A stretch of 17,598 nt of DNA. It comes from VRUE01 sp035997045. GTDB taxonomy: Bacteria; Actinomycetota; Thermoleophilia; Solirubrobacterales; 70-9. Where the stretch lies: NCBI GenBank assembly GCA_035997045.1, contig DASYIY010000029.1:1-17598 (forward strand), given 5' to 3'. The notes below the pieces were generated by a model, which was given only the letters and a program-made list of their open reading frames with translations, was not told where the DNA came from and did not search any database. Made by a program: the position numbers and the translations under genes. Shown piece by piece: positions 7,525 through 14,717 of this stretch. Every line of letters starts with the position of its first letter. Within the stretch, counting starts at the first letter, position 1.

Positions 7525-8769
7525 CTACGCGGTGGCGGCGACAGTCTCGGTCGGGTAGCCCAGCTCCGAGATTCGGTGCGGGAGGTCGACGTGGAGCCAA
7601 TGCGAGAAATGGCTGGGCGGCGTCTCGATGATGATTTCCCCGTAGCCGCCCCGCTCGAGCTCTTCGACGATGTCGTCATAGGCGTTGGGGCTGTTCGCGA
7701 CCCGGCCGGCTAGCGGGGCTCCGGCCGGCGATTCGAGCTGCGACAGCGCCTTCAGGAGGAGGGCGTCGCCGTCGGTGGTGACGGGGCTGACGCGATCGAA
7801 GGCGACGTGGTCGGGGTTCGGTATGAGAACGAAGAAGCGTGCCGCTCCGGCCGCCGCCCTGCGTCTGATCGCGTCGATGAGCGAGGAGGTCGCGTCGACC
7901 TTGTTGAGGACGACGAGGACCCCGGGCGAGCCATCGGCGCCGAGGTCACCCACCGCCACCGGCCCCGATCTGATCACGTCGCGCTTGGAGATCGCTAGGA
8001 AGACGACGAGGGCGAGGATCGCGGAGAGGAAGATGATGCTGGTCAGGTTGGTGCCGAGGCCGAGGCCGCCTTCTTCGGTCGGCTGGGCAAGATAGTCCCC
8101 GATCGAGGCGCCGAGCGGGCGGGTGAGGATGTAGGCGAGCCAGAAGGAGAGGATCGCGTTCATCCGCAAGCCGAAGTGGAGCACCGTGACGACGACGATC
8201 GCCCCGGCGAAGATCCCGAGCGCCGCCAGGTAGCCGAGTTCCAGCTTCTCGGAGAGGAAATCGCCGGACGCGGTGCCGAGGGCGAAGGTGAAGAGGATCG
8301 CCAGCCAGTAGAAGGCCTCGCGCCTAAAGGTGTAGATCGTGTGGACCGAGAGCGTCCGCTCGACCGCGTACCAGACGGCGAAAACCCCGATCAGGGCCAG
8401 CGCGAAGCCAATCGTCGTCGCTTCCAGGGTGACACCCTGTTCGACCAGGTTGTCGGTGATCAGCGTGCCGACGACGCTGATCAGGACCACTGCCAGCCAG
8501 TAGATCCCCGGTATGTAGCGGCGGACGCGGAACTGGAAGAAGAGCGCGACGATCAGCACCGCGCTCATCACATAGCTGGTGCCGGAGAGGCCGAGGCCGA
8601 GGTTTTCGTTGAGGTTGTCGGCGAAGGTCTCACCAACGGTCGTGCAGAGGATCTTGATCAGCCAGAAGTAGAGGGTGACCTCGGGCACCTTGTTTAGCAT
8701 CTGGCGGGCCCACCACTTGGTCGAGTGAGCGGTGGACGGGGCGGCTGGGGAAGTCTGCGCGACGTTCAT
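7525..8769 (-). CDS. DUF347-repeat (COG4705) membrane protein with C-terminal Usp-like domain (414 aa)
   Basis: Residues about 27-262 carry four repeats, each with an aromatic-Trp pair at the start of a helix (YFW 34-36, IYW 89-91, FYW 153-155, SFW 208-210), then a G-x-x-x-x-D/E motif (GETFAD, GTLITD, GTASGD, GASIGD), and a second helix: eight TMs in all. This matches the DUF347 repeat (PF03988) of COG4705 proteins, whose function is not established. Regularly placed Asp/Glu at membrane helices suggest ion or solute handling, which is inference. Residues about 283-414 form a soluble alpha/beta domain (VLVVLNKV ... GEIIIETPPSHFSHWLHVDLPHRI) resembling the actinobacterial Usp-like domain. ATG 8769 lies 9 nt after the -10 of element D and has no Shine-Dalgarno. 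Confidence 0.85.
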   Translation of the reverse strand: MNVAQTSPAAPSTAHSTKWWARQMLNKVPEVTLYFWLIKILCTTVGETFADNLNENLGLGLSGTSYVMSAVLIVALFFQFRVRRYIPGIYWLAVVLISVVGTLITDNLVEQGVTLEATTIGFALALIGVFAVWYAVERTLSVHTIYTFRREAFYWLAILFTFALGTASGDFLSEKLELGYLAALGIFAGAIVVVTVLHFGLRMNAILSFWLAYILTRPLGASIGDYLAQPTEEGGLGLGTNLTSIIFLSAILALVVFLAISKRDVIRSGPVAVGDLGADGSPGVLVVLNKVDATSSLIDAIRRRAAAGAARFFVLIPNPDHVAFDRVSPVTTDGDALLLKALSQLESPAGAPLAGRVANSPNAYDDIVEELERGGYGEIIIETPPSHFSHWLHVDLPHRISELGYPTETVAATA

Positions 8770-8777
8770 GGCGCGGC

Positions 8778-8809
8778 AGTGTCCAGTACCGCTCTTAACT
8801 GCAGATGAG
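8778..8809 (-). promoter_or_regulatory. Composite promoter element D (DUF347 gene)
   Basis: Minus strand: CTCATC (8809-8804), N5, degenerate second half TTAAGA (8798-8793), N9, -10-like GACACT (8783-8778), then ATG 8769. The second half-site is poor, but the exact spacing and a -10 identical to that of element E (with GGACACTGCC shared) support it. Confidence 0.6.
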
Positions 8810-8825
8810 AGTCGGCGCAGCTCAA

Positions 8826-9126
8826 TCAGGCGAAGGCCCAGAGCTTGTTGCCGAGGAAGTCGAGGGCGTCGCCGCAGCTACTGCGATCGCCTGGGCCGCC
8901 ACCTCGCCGACCGCGTGGTCACCCAGCAAAGCCTCGAGGACGATCAGGTTCGCCCCAGCGAGGCAATACTGACGACGAAGAAGCGCACCGCTTGGAATTC
9001 CACCTGTCCTTCTCCGGAACCGAAGCCGAAGGTCCAGTAGCGGTTCCAGAGGAAGTTATTGGTTACCGCGACGGCGAAGGCGGCCAGCACCGCCCCGACG
9101 ACGATTCTTGGTCTCGCCACCGCCAT
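8826..9126 (-). pseudogene. GtrA-like membrane protein, short and twice frameshifted
   Basis: From ATG 9126 the frame reads MAVARPRIVVGAVLAAF, then TNNFLWNRYWTFGF, the hallmark of GtrA-family (PF04138) proteins, which move lipid-linked sugars or help glycosylate cell-surface polymers. A stop follows VSIASLG. Adding one base at the minus-strand GGGG (plus CCCC 8953-8956) continues as ANLIVLEALLG and so on; adding one base at plus GGG 8864-8866 then gives DFLGNKLWAFA and a stop at 8826, the expected GtrA C-terminus. The repaired product is about 100 aa and lacks the usual first TM helix. A well-formed promoter (element G) lies directly upstream, so loss of the N-terminus is not an edge effect. 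It may be a decaying gene, or intact with two homopolymer errors. Confidence 0.65.
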
Positions 9127-9135
9127 TGCCCCTGG

Positions 9136-9167
9136 ACTGTCTCCAGGCTGGATGAAAGAACGATGAA
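9136..9167 (-). promoter_or_regulatory. Composite promoter element G (GtrA-like gene)
   Basis: Minus strand: TTCATC (9167-9162), N5, TTCATC (9156-9151), N9, -10-like GACAGT (9141-9136). The two half-sites are identical. ATG 9126 begins 10 nt after the -10. It is divergent from element H, 29 bp away. Confidence 0.7.
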
Positions 9168-9196
9168 GGAGCGGCCATCGCCTCCCTTTAAGAGGC

Positions 9197-9228
9197 TTCA
9201 CCGCCAGTTCACCCGGGCTCCGCACGAT
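9197..9228 (+). promoter_or_regulatory. Composite promoter element H (acidic secreted protein)
   Basis: Plus strand: TTCACC (9197-9202), N5, TTCACC (9208-9213), N9, -10-like CACGAT (9223-9228). The second unit, GTTCACCCGGG, fits every position of the Streptomyces PHO-box repeat consensus as I recall it (GKTCAYYYRSG). The ATG is 34 nt past the -10, leaving a leader of about 28 nt with AAAGGAG. Confidence 0.65.
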
Positions 9229-9262
9229 TGCCAGGTCAGATCAAACGACCAAAGGAGCTCAG

Positions 9263-9655
9263 ATGTTCAAGCAAGGCAGAAAGATCCTGCTGGGAGCCGG
9301 CGTCCTGGCGGCCCTCAGCTTCGGGGGTTCCGCGCTGGCAGGCGCGGGAGCGGCACCGGCGCCGGTCACCCCAACCGTCCAGGAGTCGTCCGCCGGCATC
9401 GACCACGACCAGGTGCAGAGCGGCGATCAGTCGGCCTCCGACCCGGCAGCCGAGGCCGCCGGAACGGAGACCGCCGATGGTGCCCAGGGAACCCAGGACG
9501 CCGAGACGCAGGATGGCGCCCAGGGGTCGAATGACTCCGGGATGCAAGAGTCAAGCGGCTCCGAGGTCCCCGGCAGCGACGGACCGGGCGGCCATGCAGA
9601 CGAGCCGGGCAATCCGAACGCCGACCATCAGGCATCGGGTCAGACGCAGGAATAG
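9263..9655 (+). CDS. Small acidic, low-complexity secreted protein (130 aa)
   Basis: ATG 9263 is preceded by AAAGGAG at good spacing. Residues 1-26 are a signal peptide (MFKQGRK, hydrophobic core, SALA cleavage site). The mature chain is Asp/Glu/Gln/Ser/Gly-rich, without Cys, with loose repeats of the type DGAQGTQD and DGAQGSND, and looks intrinsically disordered; it ends NADHQASGQTQE. No sorting signal or anchor is visible, so it is probably released or held in the envelope. I recognise no family. It is controlled by element H and closed by a strong terminator, so it is a monocistronic unit lying just before RR2-HK2. Composition is compatible with cation binding or a spacer role, neither shown. 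Confidence 0.8.
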   Translation: MFKQGRKILLGAGVLAALSFGGSALAGAGAAPAPVTPTVQESSAGIDHDQVQSGDQSASDPAAEAAGTETADGAQGTQDAETQDGAQGSNDSGMQESSGSEVPGSDGPGGHADEPGNPNADHQASGQTQE

Positions 9656-9670
9656 ACCCTCTGCGACCGG

Positions 9671-9705
9671 CGTGGGCGGCCCCGTTATCGAAGGGGCCGC
9701 CCACG
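9671..9705 (+). terminator. Strong hairpin terminator after the acidic secreted protein
   Basis: Perfect 13-bp stem CGTGGGCGGCCCC/GGGGCCGCCCACG with a 9-nt loop, followed by TTTCGTT. It begins 16 nt past the stop at 9655 and insulates this gene from RR2-HK2. Confidence 0.85.
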
Positions 9706-9737
9706 TTTCGTTCACGACCAGGCCCGCTCACCAAATT

Positions 9738-9769
9738 CTCATCCTTCTTTCATCTCTGGCGGGGACACT
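9738..9769 (+). promoter_or_regulatory. Composite promoter element E (RR2-HK2)
   Basis: Plus strand: CTCATC (9738-9743), N5, TTCATC (9749-9754), N9, -10-like GACACT (9764-9769). ATG 9776 begins 7 nt after the -10 with no Shine-Dalgarno, so the mRNA is probably leaderless. Architecture is almost the same as element C before RR1. Confidence 0.75.
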
Positions 9770-9775
9770 GCCTCC

Positions 9776-10456
9776 ATGCGAGTACTGATCGTCGAGGATC
9801 AGGTCCGTCTCGCCGGCCTGCTTCGGCGCGTGCTGCGTGGCGGTGGTGACGCGGCCGACGTGGCGATCAGGGGCGAGGACGCGCTGTGGATGGCCGGCGC
9901 CACCCGCTATGACGCGATCGTGATGGACGTCATGCTGCCTGGCATCGATGGCTTCGAAACCTGCCGCCGTCTCCGAGACGAAGGGGTACGGACGCCGATC
10001 CTGATGCTGACCGCCCGCGACGCACTTCCGGATCGAGTCGCTGGGCTCGACGGTGGAGCCGACGACTACGTCACCAAGCCGTTCGACCTGACCGAATTGA
10101 TGGCCCGCCTACGGGCGCTGGCGCGACGCCGGGAGGTCGAGCGGCCCCCGGTTCTCGAGGTCGGCTCGCTGCGGATCGATCCCGCCAGCCGCCGGGTCTG
10201 GCGAGGGAAGGAGGAGGTCGAAGTCTCGGGCAAGGGCTTTGCCCTGCTCGAGATCTTCATGCGCAGCCCGGATGTCGTGCTCTCGCGCTTCGACCTCCTG
10301 GAGGGCGCTTGGGACAACGACTACGAGAACCGCTCCAACGTCATCTCCGTTCATATCCGCCAGCTGCGGGAGAAGATCGACAAGCCCTTCGGGCTGCACA
10401 GCATCGAGACCGTGCGGGGTGCCGGCTATCGCCTCCGCAGCGACGGAGGCAAATGA
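9776..10456 (+). CDS. OmpR-family response regulator RR2 (226 aa)
   Basis: Receiver domain starting MRVLIVEDQ with phospho-acceptor Asp51 (VMDVMLPG), Thr in MLTA and Lys in VTKPF, then a winged-helix domain ending in VRGAGYRLRSDGGK. The recognition-helix segment NRSNVISVHIRQLREKI is close to that of RR1, so both regulators may bind the same repeated element. Length is identical to RR1 with the corrected RR1 start. Its promoter carries element E, implying auto- or cross-regulation. The stop overlaps the HK2 start by 4 nt (ATGA). Confidence 0.95.
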   Translation: MRVLIVEDQVRLAGLLRRVLRGGGDAADVAIRGEDALWMAGATRYDAIVMDVMLPGIDGFETCRRLRDEGVRTPILMLTARDALPDRVAGLDGGADDYVTKPFDLTELMARLRALARRREVERPPVLEVGSLRIDPASRRVWRGKEEVEVSGKGFALLEIFMRSPDVVLSRFDLLEGAWDNDYENRSNVISVHIRQLREKIDKPFGLHSIETVRGAGYRLRSDGGK

Positions 10457-11832
10457 TCAGGCGCCTGCCGATACGCCTGAAGCTGACCCTGGCGTTCACG
10501 ATCGTCATGGCCGCGGTCCTCACCGCGACCGGCTTCTTCCTCTACCTGCGCCTGCGCACGGAACTCGACAATCGCCTCGACCAGAACCTCCATACGCATC
10601 TTCAGGTCGTCAGCACTCTGCTACGACACGGCGAAGCCGGTGGCGTGCAAGCTGCCGTGGGAGAAAGTGGCCGGGATGGAACGGGGTTCGCGCAGATTCT
10701 CACCGTCGACGGAAGGGTCGTTGGCGGGACCGAGGGGCTGCGCAGATCGCCCTTGCTGAGCGCCGCTGCGATTCGCCGAGCGTCCTCCAGCACGAGCACC
10801 TTCGACCTCAACTCCGATTTCGCGGAGCTCGGGCCCATCCGCGTCATCGCCAGCCCGGTCCGTGCGCCGCAACGACACCTCATGGTGGCCGTCGGCACCT
10901 CGCTTGAGGACCGCAACCAAGCGCTCTCCAATCTCCGGGCTCTCCTCCTTGTCGGCGAGCCCATCGCGTTGCTTCTCGCCGCCCTCGCCGCCTACGCGGT
11001 AATCGGCGCGGCCCTGCGGCCGGTTGAGGCGATGCGGACCCGCGCGGCGGCGATCTCGGCCGAGGATCCGGGGCAACGGCTGCCCCTTAGCGCCGGCCAA
11101 GACGAGCTGCGGCGGCTGGGCGAGACCTTGAACGAGATGCTGGCCCGGCTCGAGGACGGGCTGATCCGGGAGCGCACCTTCGTCGCCGACGCCAGCCACG
11201 AGTTCCGCACGCCGCTGACAATGCTGAAGACCGAGCTTGAACTGATGAAACGCGAGCGGCCCGTGGGAGCGGCCTTCGACGAGGCGCTCTCCTCGGCGAT
11301 CGGCGATATCGACCGCCTGGCCCGTTTGACCGACGATCTGCTCCTCCTCGCCCGCGGGGACCGCGATCGCCTCCCCCTGAACCTGCAGACCGTCCCGATC
11401 GCGGACCTGCTGGCCGGAGTTGCCGCGCGCTACACGAAGGCGGACGTCGGCACCCGATCCGACCGAGACGGCTCGGCCCCGCTCGGCACGGTGGCCGACC
11501 GAGCCCGTCTCGAGCAGGCGCTGACGAACCTGGTTGACAACGCCCTGCGCCACGGCGCCTCCCCGGTGGAGCTGAGCGCAAAAGAGCGTGCCGGCTCGAT
11601 CGAGCTGCACGTCACCGACGAAGGCTCCGGCTTCCCACCGGCCTTCATCGCCCATGCCTTCGAGCGCTTCACCCAGGCCGACGCCGGCCACGGCAACGAA
11701 GGGACCGGCCTGGGTCTGGCAATCGCCCGGATGATTGCCGAAGGCCACGGTGGCTCGGCCCACGTCGCCAACAGAGCCACCGGTGGAGCCGATGTCTGGA
11801 TCGCCATACCGGTTGAACAGCCGGGCAACTAG
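10453..11832 (+). CDS. Sensor histidine kinase HK2 (459 aa), OmpR-type system 2
   Basis: Start ATG 10453 chosen because it overlaps the RR2 stop as ATGA and begins MIRRLPIRLKLTLAF, matching HK1. TM1 is about 12-33, sensor about 34-165, TM2 about 166-187, HAMP about 188-242, HisKA with FVADASHEFRTPL (His249), HATPase N-box VDNALRHGAS (Asn363), G1 DEGSGFP and G2 GTGLGLAIA. All catalytic motifs are intact. It ends in NRATGGADVWIAIP, as HK1 ends in NRAGGGADVWLMLP. The kinase is paralogous to HK1, but the extracytoplasmic region is more divergent, suggesting two inputs feeding one shared operator class. The signal is unknown. Confidence 0.94.
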   Translation: MIRRLPIRLKLTLAFTIVMAAVLTATGFFLYLRLRTELDNRLDQNLHTHLQVVSTLLRHGEAGGVQAAVGESGRDGTGFAQILTVDGRVVGGTEGLRRSPLLSAAAIRRASSSTSTFDLNSDFAELGPIRVIASPVRAPQRHLMVAVGTSLEDRNQALSNLRALLLVGEPIALLLAALAAYAVIGAALRPVEAMRTRAAAISAEDPGQRLPLSAGQDELRRLGETLNEMLARLEDGLIRERTFVADASHEFRTPLTMLKTELELMKRERPVGAAFDEALSSAIGDIDRLARLTDDLLLLARGDRDRLPLNLQTVPIADLLAGVAARYTKADVGTRSDRDGSAPLGTVADRARLEQALTNLVDNALRHGASPVELSAKERAGSIELHVTDEGSGFPPAFIAHAFERFTQADAGHGNEGTGLGLAIARMIAEGHGGSAHVANRATGGADVWIAIPVEQPGN

Positions 11833-11924
11833 GCGAGGGCCGGCGGGCATCCAACCACGTCGTCGCGTTTCAGGCAGGCCATTGGCGTAGCCTTTCGCGA
11901 TGGCCAGCATCACCGGCGTGGCGA

Positions 11925-13343
11925 ATGGCTGAGGGCGGGCCCAAGGCCCGCCGGTATCGCGATGCTGCCCGGCTGCTGCTCCACCCCAAGCGGCTCTGGC
12001 GCGAGCACCGGCGCTGGGCGATCGGCCTGATCGTCGCGGCGATCCTGACGATCGCCGGGATCGCCGTTGCTTACTCGCTGCTGAAGCGCCCCGCCGACGT
12101 CCACAACACAGCGGTGCCCTTCAAGCCCGAAAAAGCGAAAAAGCCGAAGGCGCGGACGGTCAACTGGCCGATGTTCGGGTTCAACCGGGCACGAACGCGC
12201 TACCTGCCCGCAAAGGGAATCAAGCCCCCGTTCCGCTTTCTCTGGCACTACACGGAGCGGCCCCTGCTCGAGTTCCCGCCCGTCTACGCTGGCGGCAAGC
12301 TCTACGCCGTGAACAACAGTGGAACCGCCTTCGCGCTCGACGCAAACACCGGCAAGGTTCTCTGGGAACGCCGGATCGGCCGCCTCAACGCCTCCTCCCC
12401 CACCTATTCCAAAGGTCGCCTCTACATCGTCAACCTCGTCCCCGGCCACGTCGTCAAGCTCGACGCCAAAACCGGCAAGGTCCTCTGGAAACGAAATCTG
12501 CCCGGACGCGCCGAGTCCTCGCCGCTCGTGCTCGGTAGGACCCTCTATTTCGGCTGCGAAAACGACCAGCTCTTCGCGCTCAGCACCCGCAACGGCAACG
12601 TGCGATGGGCGACCACCCTGGGCGGGCCGGTCAAGTCCGCTCCCGCCTACCGCCACGGCATCCTCTACGTCGGCGACTACGGCGGCTACATGAACGCGGT
12701 CAGGGCGTCCAGCGGCAAGCTGGTCTGGCAAAGCGGTTCGCTCGGACCCGGTTTCGCCGCCTCCGGCGCCTTTTACTCGACGCCGGCGCTGGCCTTCGGG
12801 CGCGTCTATGCCGGCAACAACGACGGGCGCGTCTATAGCTACGACCAGACTGACGGGACGCTGGCCTGGACCCACTCGACCGGCGGCTACGTCTACTCCG
12901 GCCCAACCGTGGTGAGTGCCCCGAGCATTCCGCCGACCGTCTACGTCGGCTCCTTCGACGGCAACATCTACGCCTTCGACGCGAAGGACGGCGCAACGCG
13001 CTGGTCGCACCCCACCGGCGGCCAGGTGATCGGCTCGCTCTCGGCCGTCGGTGGCATCGTCTACGTCGCCGAGTTCACCAACACCTCGACGATCGGCTAC
13101 GACATGCGCAGCGGCCACCGCGTCTTCCGTTACAAGACCGGTGCCTACACACCGGTCATCTCCGATGGACGGCGCATCTACCTGACCGGCTACTCCAGCA
13201 TCAACGCGCTGGCGCCGGTGCGGGCGAAGCCGACGGGGCAATCAGGACGGAAGCGCTCCCCCCACCGCCAACGAGCCCACCACGCTGGAGTAGGGGCAGC
13301 GGAACCGGCACGGGAAGGGGGGAACGGAAGCGGGTCAGGGTGA
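11925..13343 (+). CDS. Membrane-anchored PQQ-type (BamB-like) beta-propeller (472 aa)
   Basis: A basic cytoplasmic N-terminus (1-30) and one TM (31-51, WAIGLIVAAILTIAGIAVAY) anchor an external propeller. Seven blade-end motifs are visible: GKVLWERRIG, GKVLWKRNLPG, GNVRWATTLGG, GKLVWQSGSLG, GTLAWTHSTGG, GATRWSHPTGG and GHRVFRYKTG, each after a YAL/YAFDA-type strand. This is the PQQ-repeat/BamB fold; no enzyme active site is evident, so a scaffold or binding role is more likely than PQQ-dependent dehydrogenation. The fold ends near residue 430; the last 45 or so residues (Arg/Gly/Ser-rich) overlap the glycosyltransferase gene on the other strand. There is no good Shine-Dalgarno at ATG 11925, and a 10-codon ORF (11900-11932) overlaps the start. 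No copy of the local composite promoter precedes it. Confidence 0.88.
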   Translation: MAEGGPKARRYRDAARLLLHPKRLWREHRRWAIGLIVAAILTIAGIAVAYSLLKRPADVHNTAVPFKPEKAKKPKARTVNWPMFGFNRARTRYLPAKGIKPPFRFLWHYTERPLLEFPPVYAGGKLYAVNNSGTAFALDANTGKVLWERRIGRLNASSPTYSKGRLYIVNLVPGHVVKLDAKTGKVLWKRNLPGRAESSPLVLGRTLYFGCENDQLFALSTRNGNVRWATTLGGPVKSAPAYRHGILYVGDYGGYMNAVRASSGKLVWQSGSLGPGFAASGAFYSTPALAFGRVYAGNNDGRVYSYDQTDGTLAWTHSTGGYVYSGPTVVSAPSIPPTVYVGSFDGNIYAFDAKDGATRWSHPTGGQVIGSLSAVGGIVYVAEFTNTSTIGYDMRSGHRVFRYKTGAYTPVISDGRRIYLTGYSSINALAPVRAKPTGQSGRKRSPHRQRAHHAGVGAAEPAREGGNGSGSG

Positions 13344-14706
13344 ACTCGTAGGAGACCGGCTTCGATTCGACGCGGCGAAATTTGGCTGGCAGGAGCCGGC
13401 GGGCGTTGCGGCCGGCGGCCTGGGCGGAGCCGACCAGATCGATCTCGCGAAGCGCAGGCAACGGCCCTTTTGCGACCTCAGCGTCGAGGTAATAACGCAG
13501 CGGCTGACTGCCGGCATAGCGACTGGTGACCACCGCGGTGCCGGGCGCAAGCGCCCCGATCTCCGCCGCCGCGTTGCGCAGGTCCTCTCGCTGCAGGCGC
13601 GGCAGGCGGTCGATCTCGATGGTGAAGATGAGCGAGCAAAGACAAAATGCCGTCGCCAGTCCGAGACCGGTCCGACCTGCGCGCCTGACGCCGAATCCAG
13701 CCCCCAAGACCAGGAGCAGGGGCATGAACATCGGCAGCAGGTTGCGCCCGTCGAAATAGTCGGCGCCGAGCAGGCCGAGCAGGAGCGGCATCGCCAACGC
13801 GCCACCGCCGATCAGGGCCGCGACCCCGGCGCCACGACGCTCGTCGCGATCTCCGCGCCAGAGCAGCAGCGCGATCGCAACGAGGGCGAGGGCGAGGGGA
13901 ACGCCAAGCGGGATCGGACCCGGCTGCCGGGAACCGTGCTCGTTGCCGTTGTCAGCGCCGAGCAGCTTGACTCCCGCACGCTCGAGCCGCTGCTCGAGTG
14001 GCTGTTGGGAGATCCAGCCAACGTGGGCGTTCCCGGCCTGGCGCTGGACGATCGGGGCCAGCGGCGCCACTGCCGCGATGACTGCGAGAGCCGCTATTGC
14101 TGCCCGGCGCCGGTTGCCGGCGAGGATCAGCAGCGCCCCCTCGGCTACGACCACGAAGCCGGCGAAGTAGTGAGTCGCGATCGCCAGGGCTGAGAACACA
14201 GCCCACCAGGCAAAGTCCCGCGGCGCACTGCCGCGGCGAGCCCTGGCAAAGAAAAGGAAGGAGAGAGCGATCAGCAGGAAGACCAGTGAATAGGCACGGG
14301 CGTCCTGGGAGAACCAGATCAGTACCGGGCTGACGGCGACCGCTGCCGCCCCAATCAGGCCAGCGCGCCGCGGTAGTGGCAGGGCGACCGCCCCGAGATA
14401 GACGACAGCGATGGAGGCTGTCCCAGCCAACGCCGAGAGCGAGCGCATCCAGACTTCGCCGGTCCCGAACAGTCGCGACCAGATCCAGGCGACGAGGTAG
14501 TACAGCGGCGGCGTCGACTCGCTGTGGGGGATCGCGGAGAGGGTCGAGAAGAGGCTGGAGTGGAGCACGCGGCCAACGGTGACCGTCTCGTCGTAGCGAT
14601 AGCTCTGCAGATCGAGGGTGGCGAAGCGCAGAAGAGCCCCGAGCAGCACGATCCCGGTCAGCGTGATCAGATGCGGCGAAACGGCGATGCGGCGGAACGC
14701 CGACAT
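13201..14706 (-). CDS. GT-C glycosyltransferase, GT39/ArnT-like (501 aa)
   Basis: Polytopic membrane glycosyltransferase using a polyprenyl-phosphate sugar. Start ATG 14706 (MSAFRRIAVSPHLITLTG) chosen because element F lies just upstream; an earlier in-frame ATG at 14757 would put that element inside the gene. TM1 is about 13-30, then the acidic catalytic-type motif RYDETV (Asp39-Glu40) in the first outer loop, STPPLYYLVAW, and SQDARAYSL, all typical of GT39/GT83-like proteins. About ten further hydrophobic helices follow, and a soluble C-terminal part ends RRVESKPVSYEFTLTRFRSP plus a Gly/Ala/Pro tail. The tail overlaps the beta-propeller gene by 143 bp, tail to tail. Acceptor (protein, lipid or wall polymer) is unknown. 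Confidence 0.88.
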   Translation of the reverse strand: MSAFRRIAVSPHLITLTGIVLLGALLRFATLDLQSYRYDETVTVGRVLHSSLFSTLSAIPHSESTPPLYYLVAWIWSRLFGTGEVWMRSLSALAGTASIAVVYLGAVALPLPRRAGLIGAAAVAVSPVLIWFSQDARAYSLVFLLIALSFLFFARARRGSAPRDFAWWAVFSALAIATHYFAGFVVVAEGALLILAGNRRRAAIAALAVIAAVAPLAPIVQRQAGNAHVGWISQQPLEQRLERAGVKLLGADNGNEHGSRQPGPIPLGVPLALALVAIALLLWRGDRDERRGAGVAALIGGGALAMPLLLGLLGADYFDGRNLLPMFMPLLLVLGAGFGVRRAGRTGLGLATAFCLCSLIFTIEIDRLPRLQREDLRNAAAEIGALAPGTAVVTSRYAGSQPLRYYLDAEVAKGPLPALREIDLVGSAQAAGRNARRLLPAKFRRVESKPVSYEFTLTRFRSPLPVPVPLPLLQRGGLVGGGGSASVLIAPSASPAPAPAR

Positions 14707-14717
14707 TGACGCCGGCG

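Noticed and set aside
11900..11932. 10-codon upstream ORF (MASITGVANG) overlapping the beta-propeller start
   Set aside because: Lacks a convincing ribosome site or conservation evidence; could be chance in a GC-rich leader.
11910..13241. 443-codon minus-strand open frame opposite the beta-propeller
   Set aside because: Repetitive Val/Asp/Gly content mirroring the propeller repeats; the plus strand has TM and seven blade motifs.
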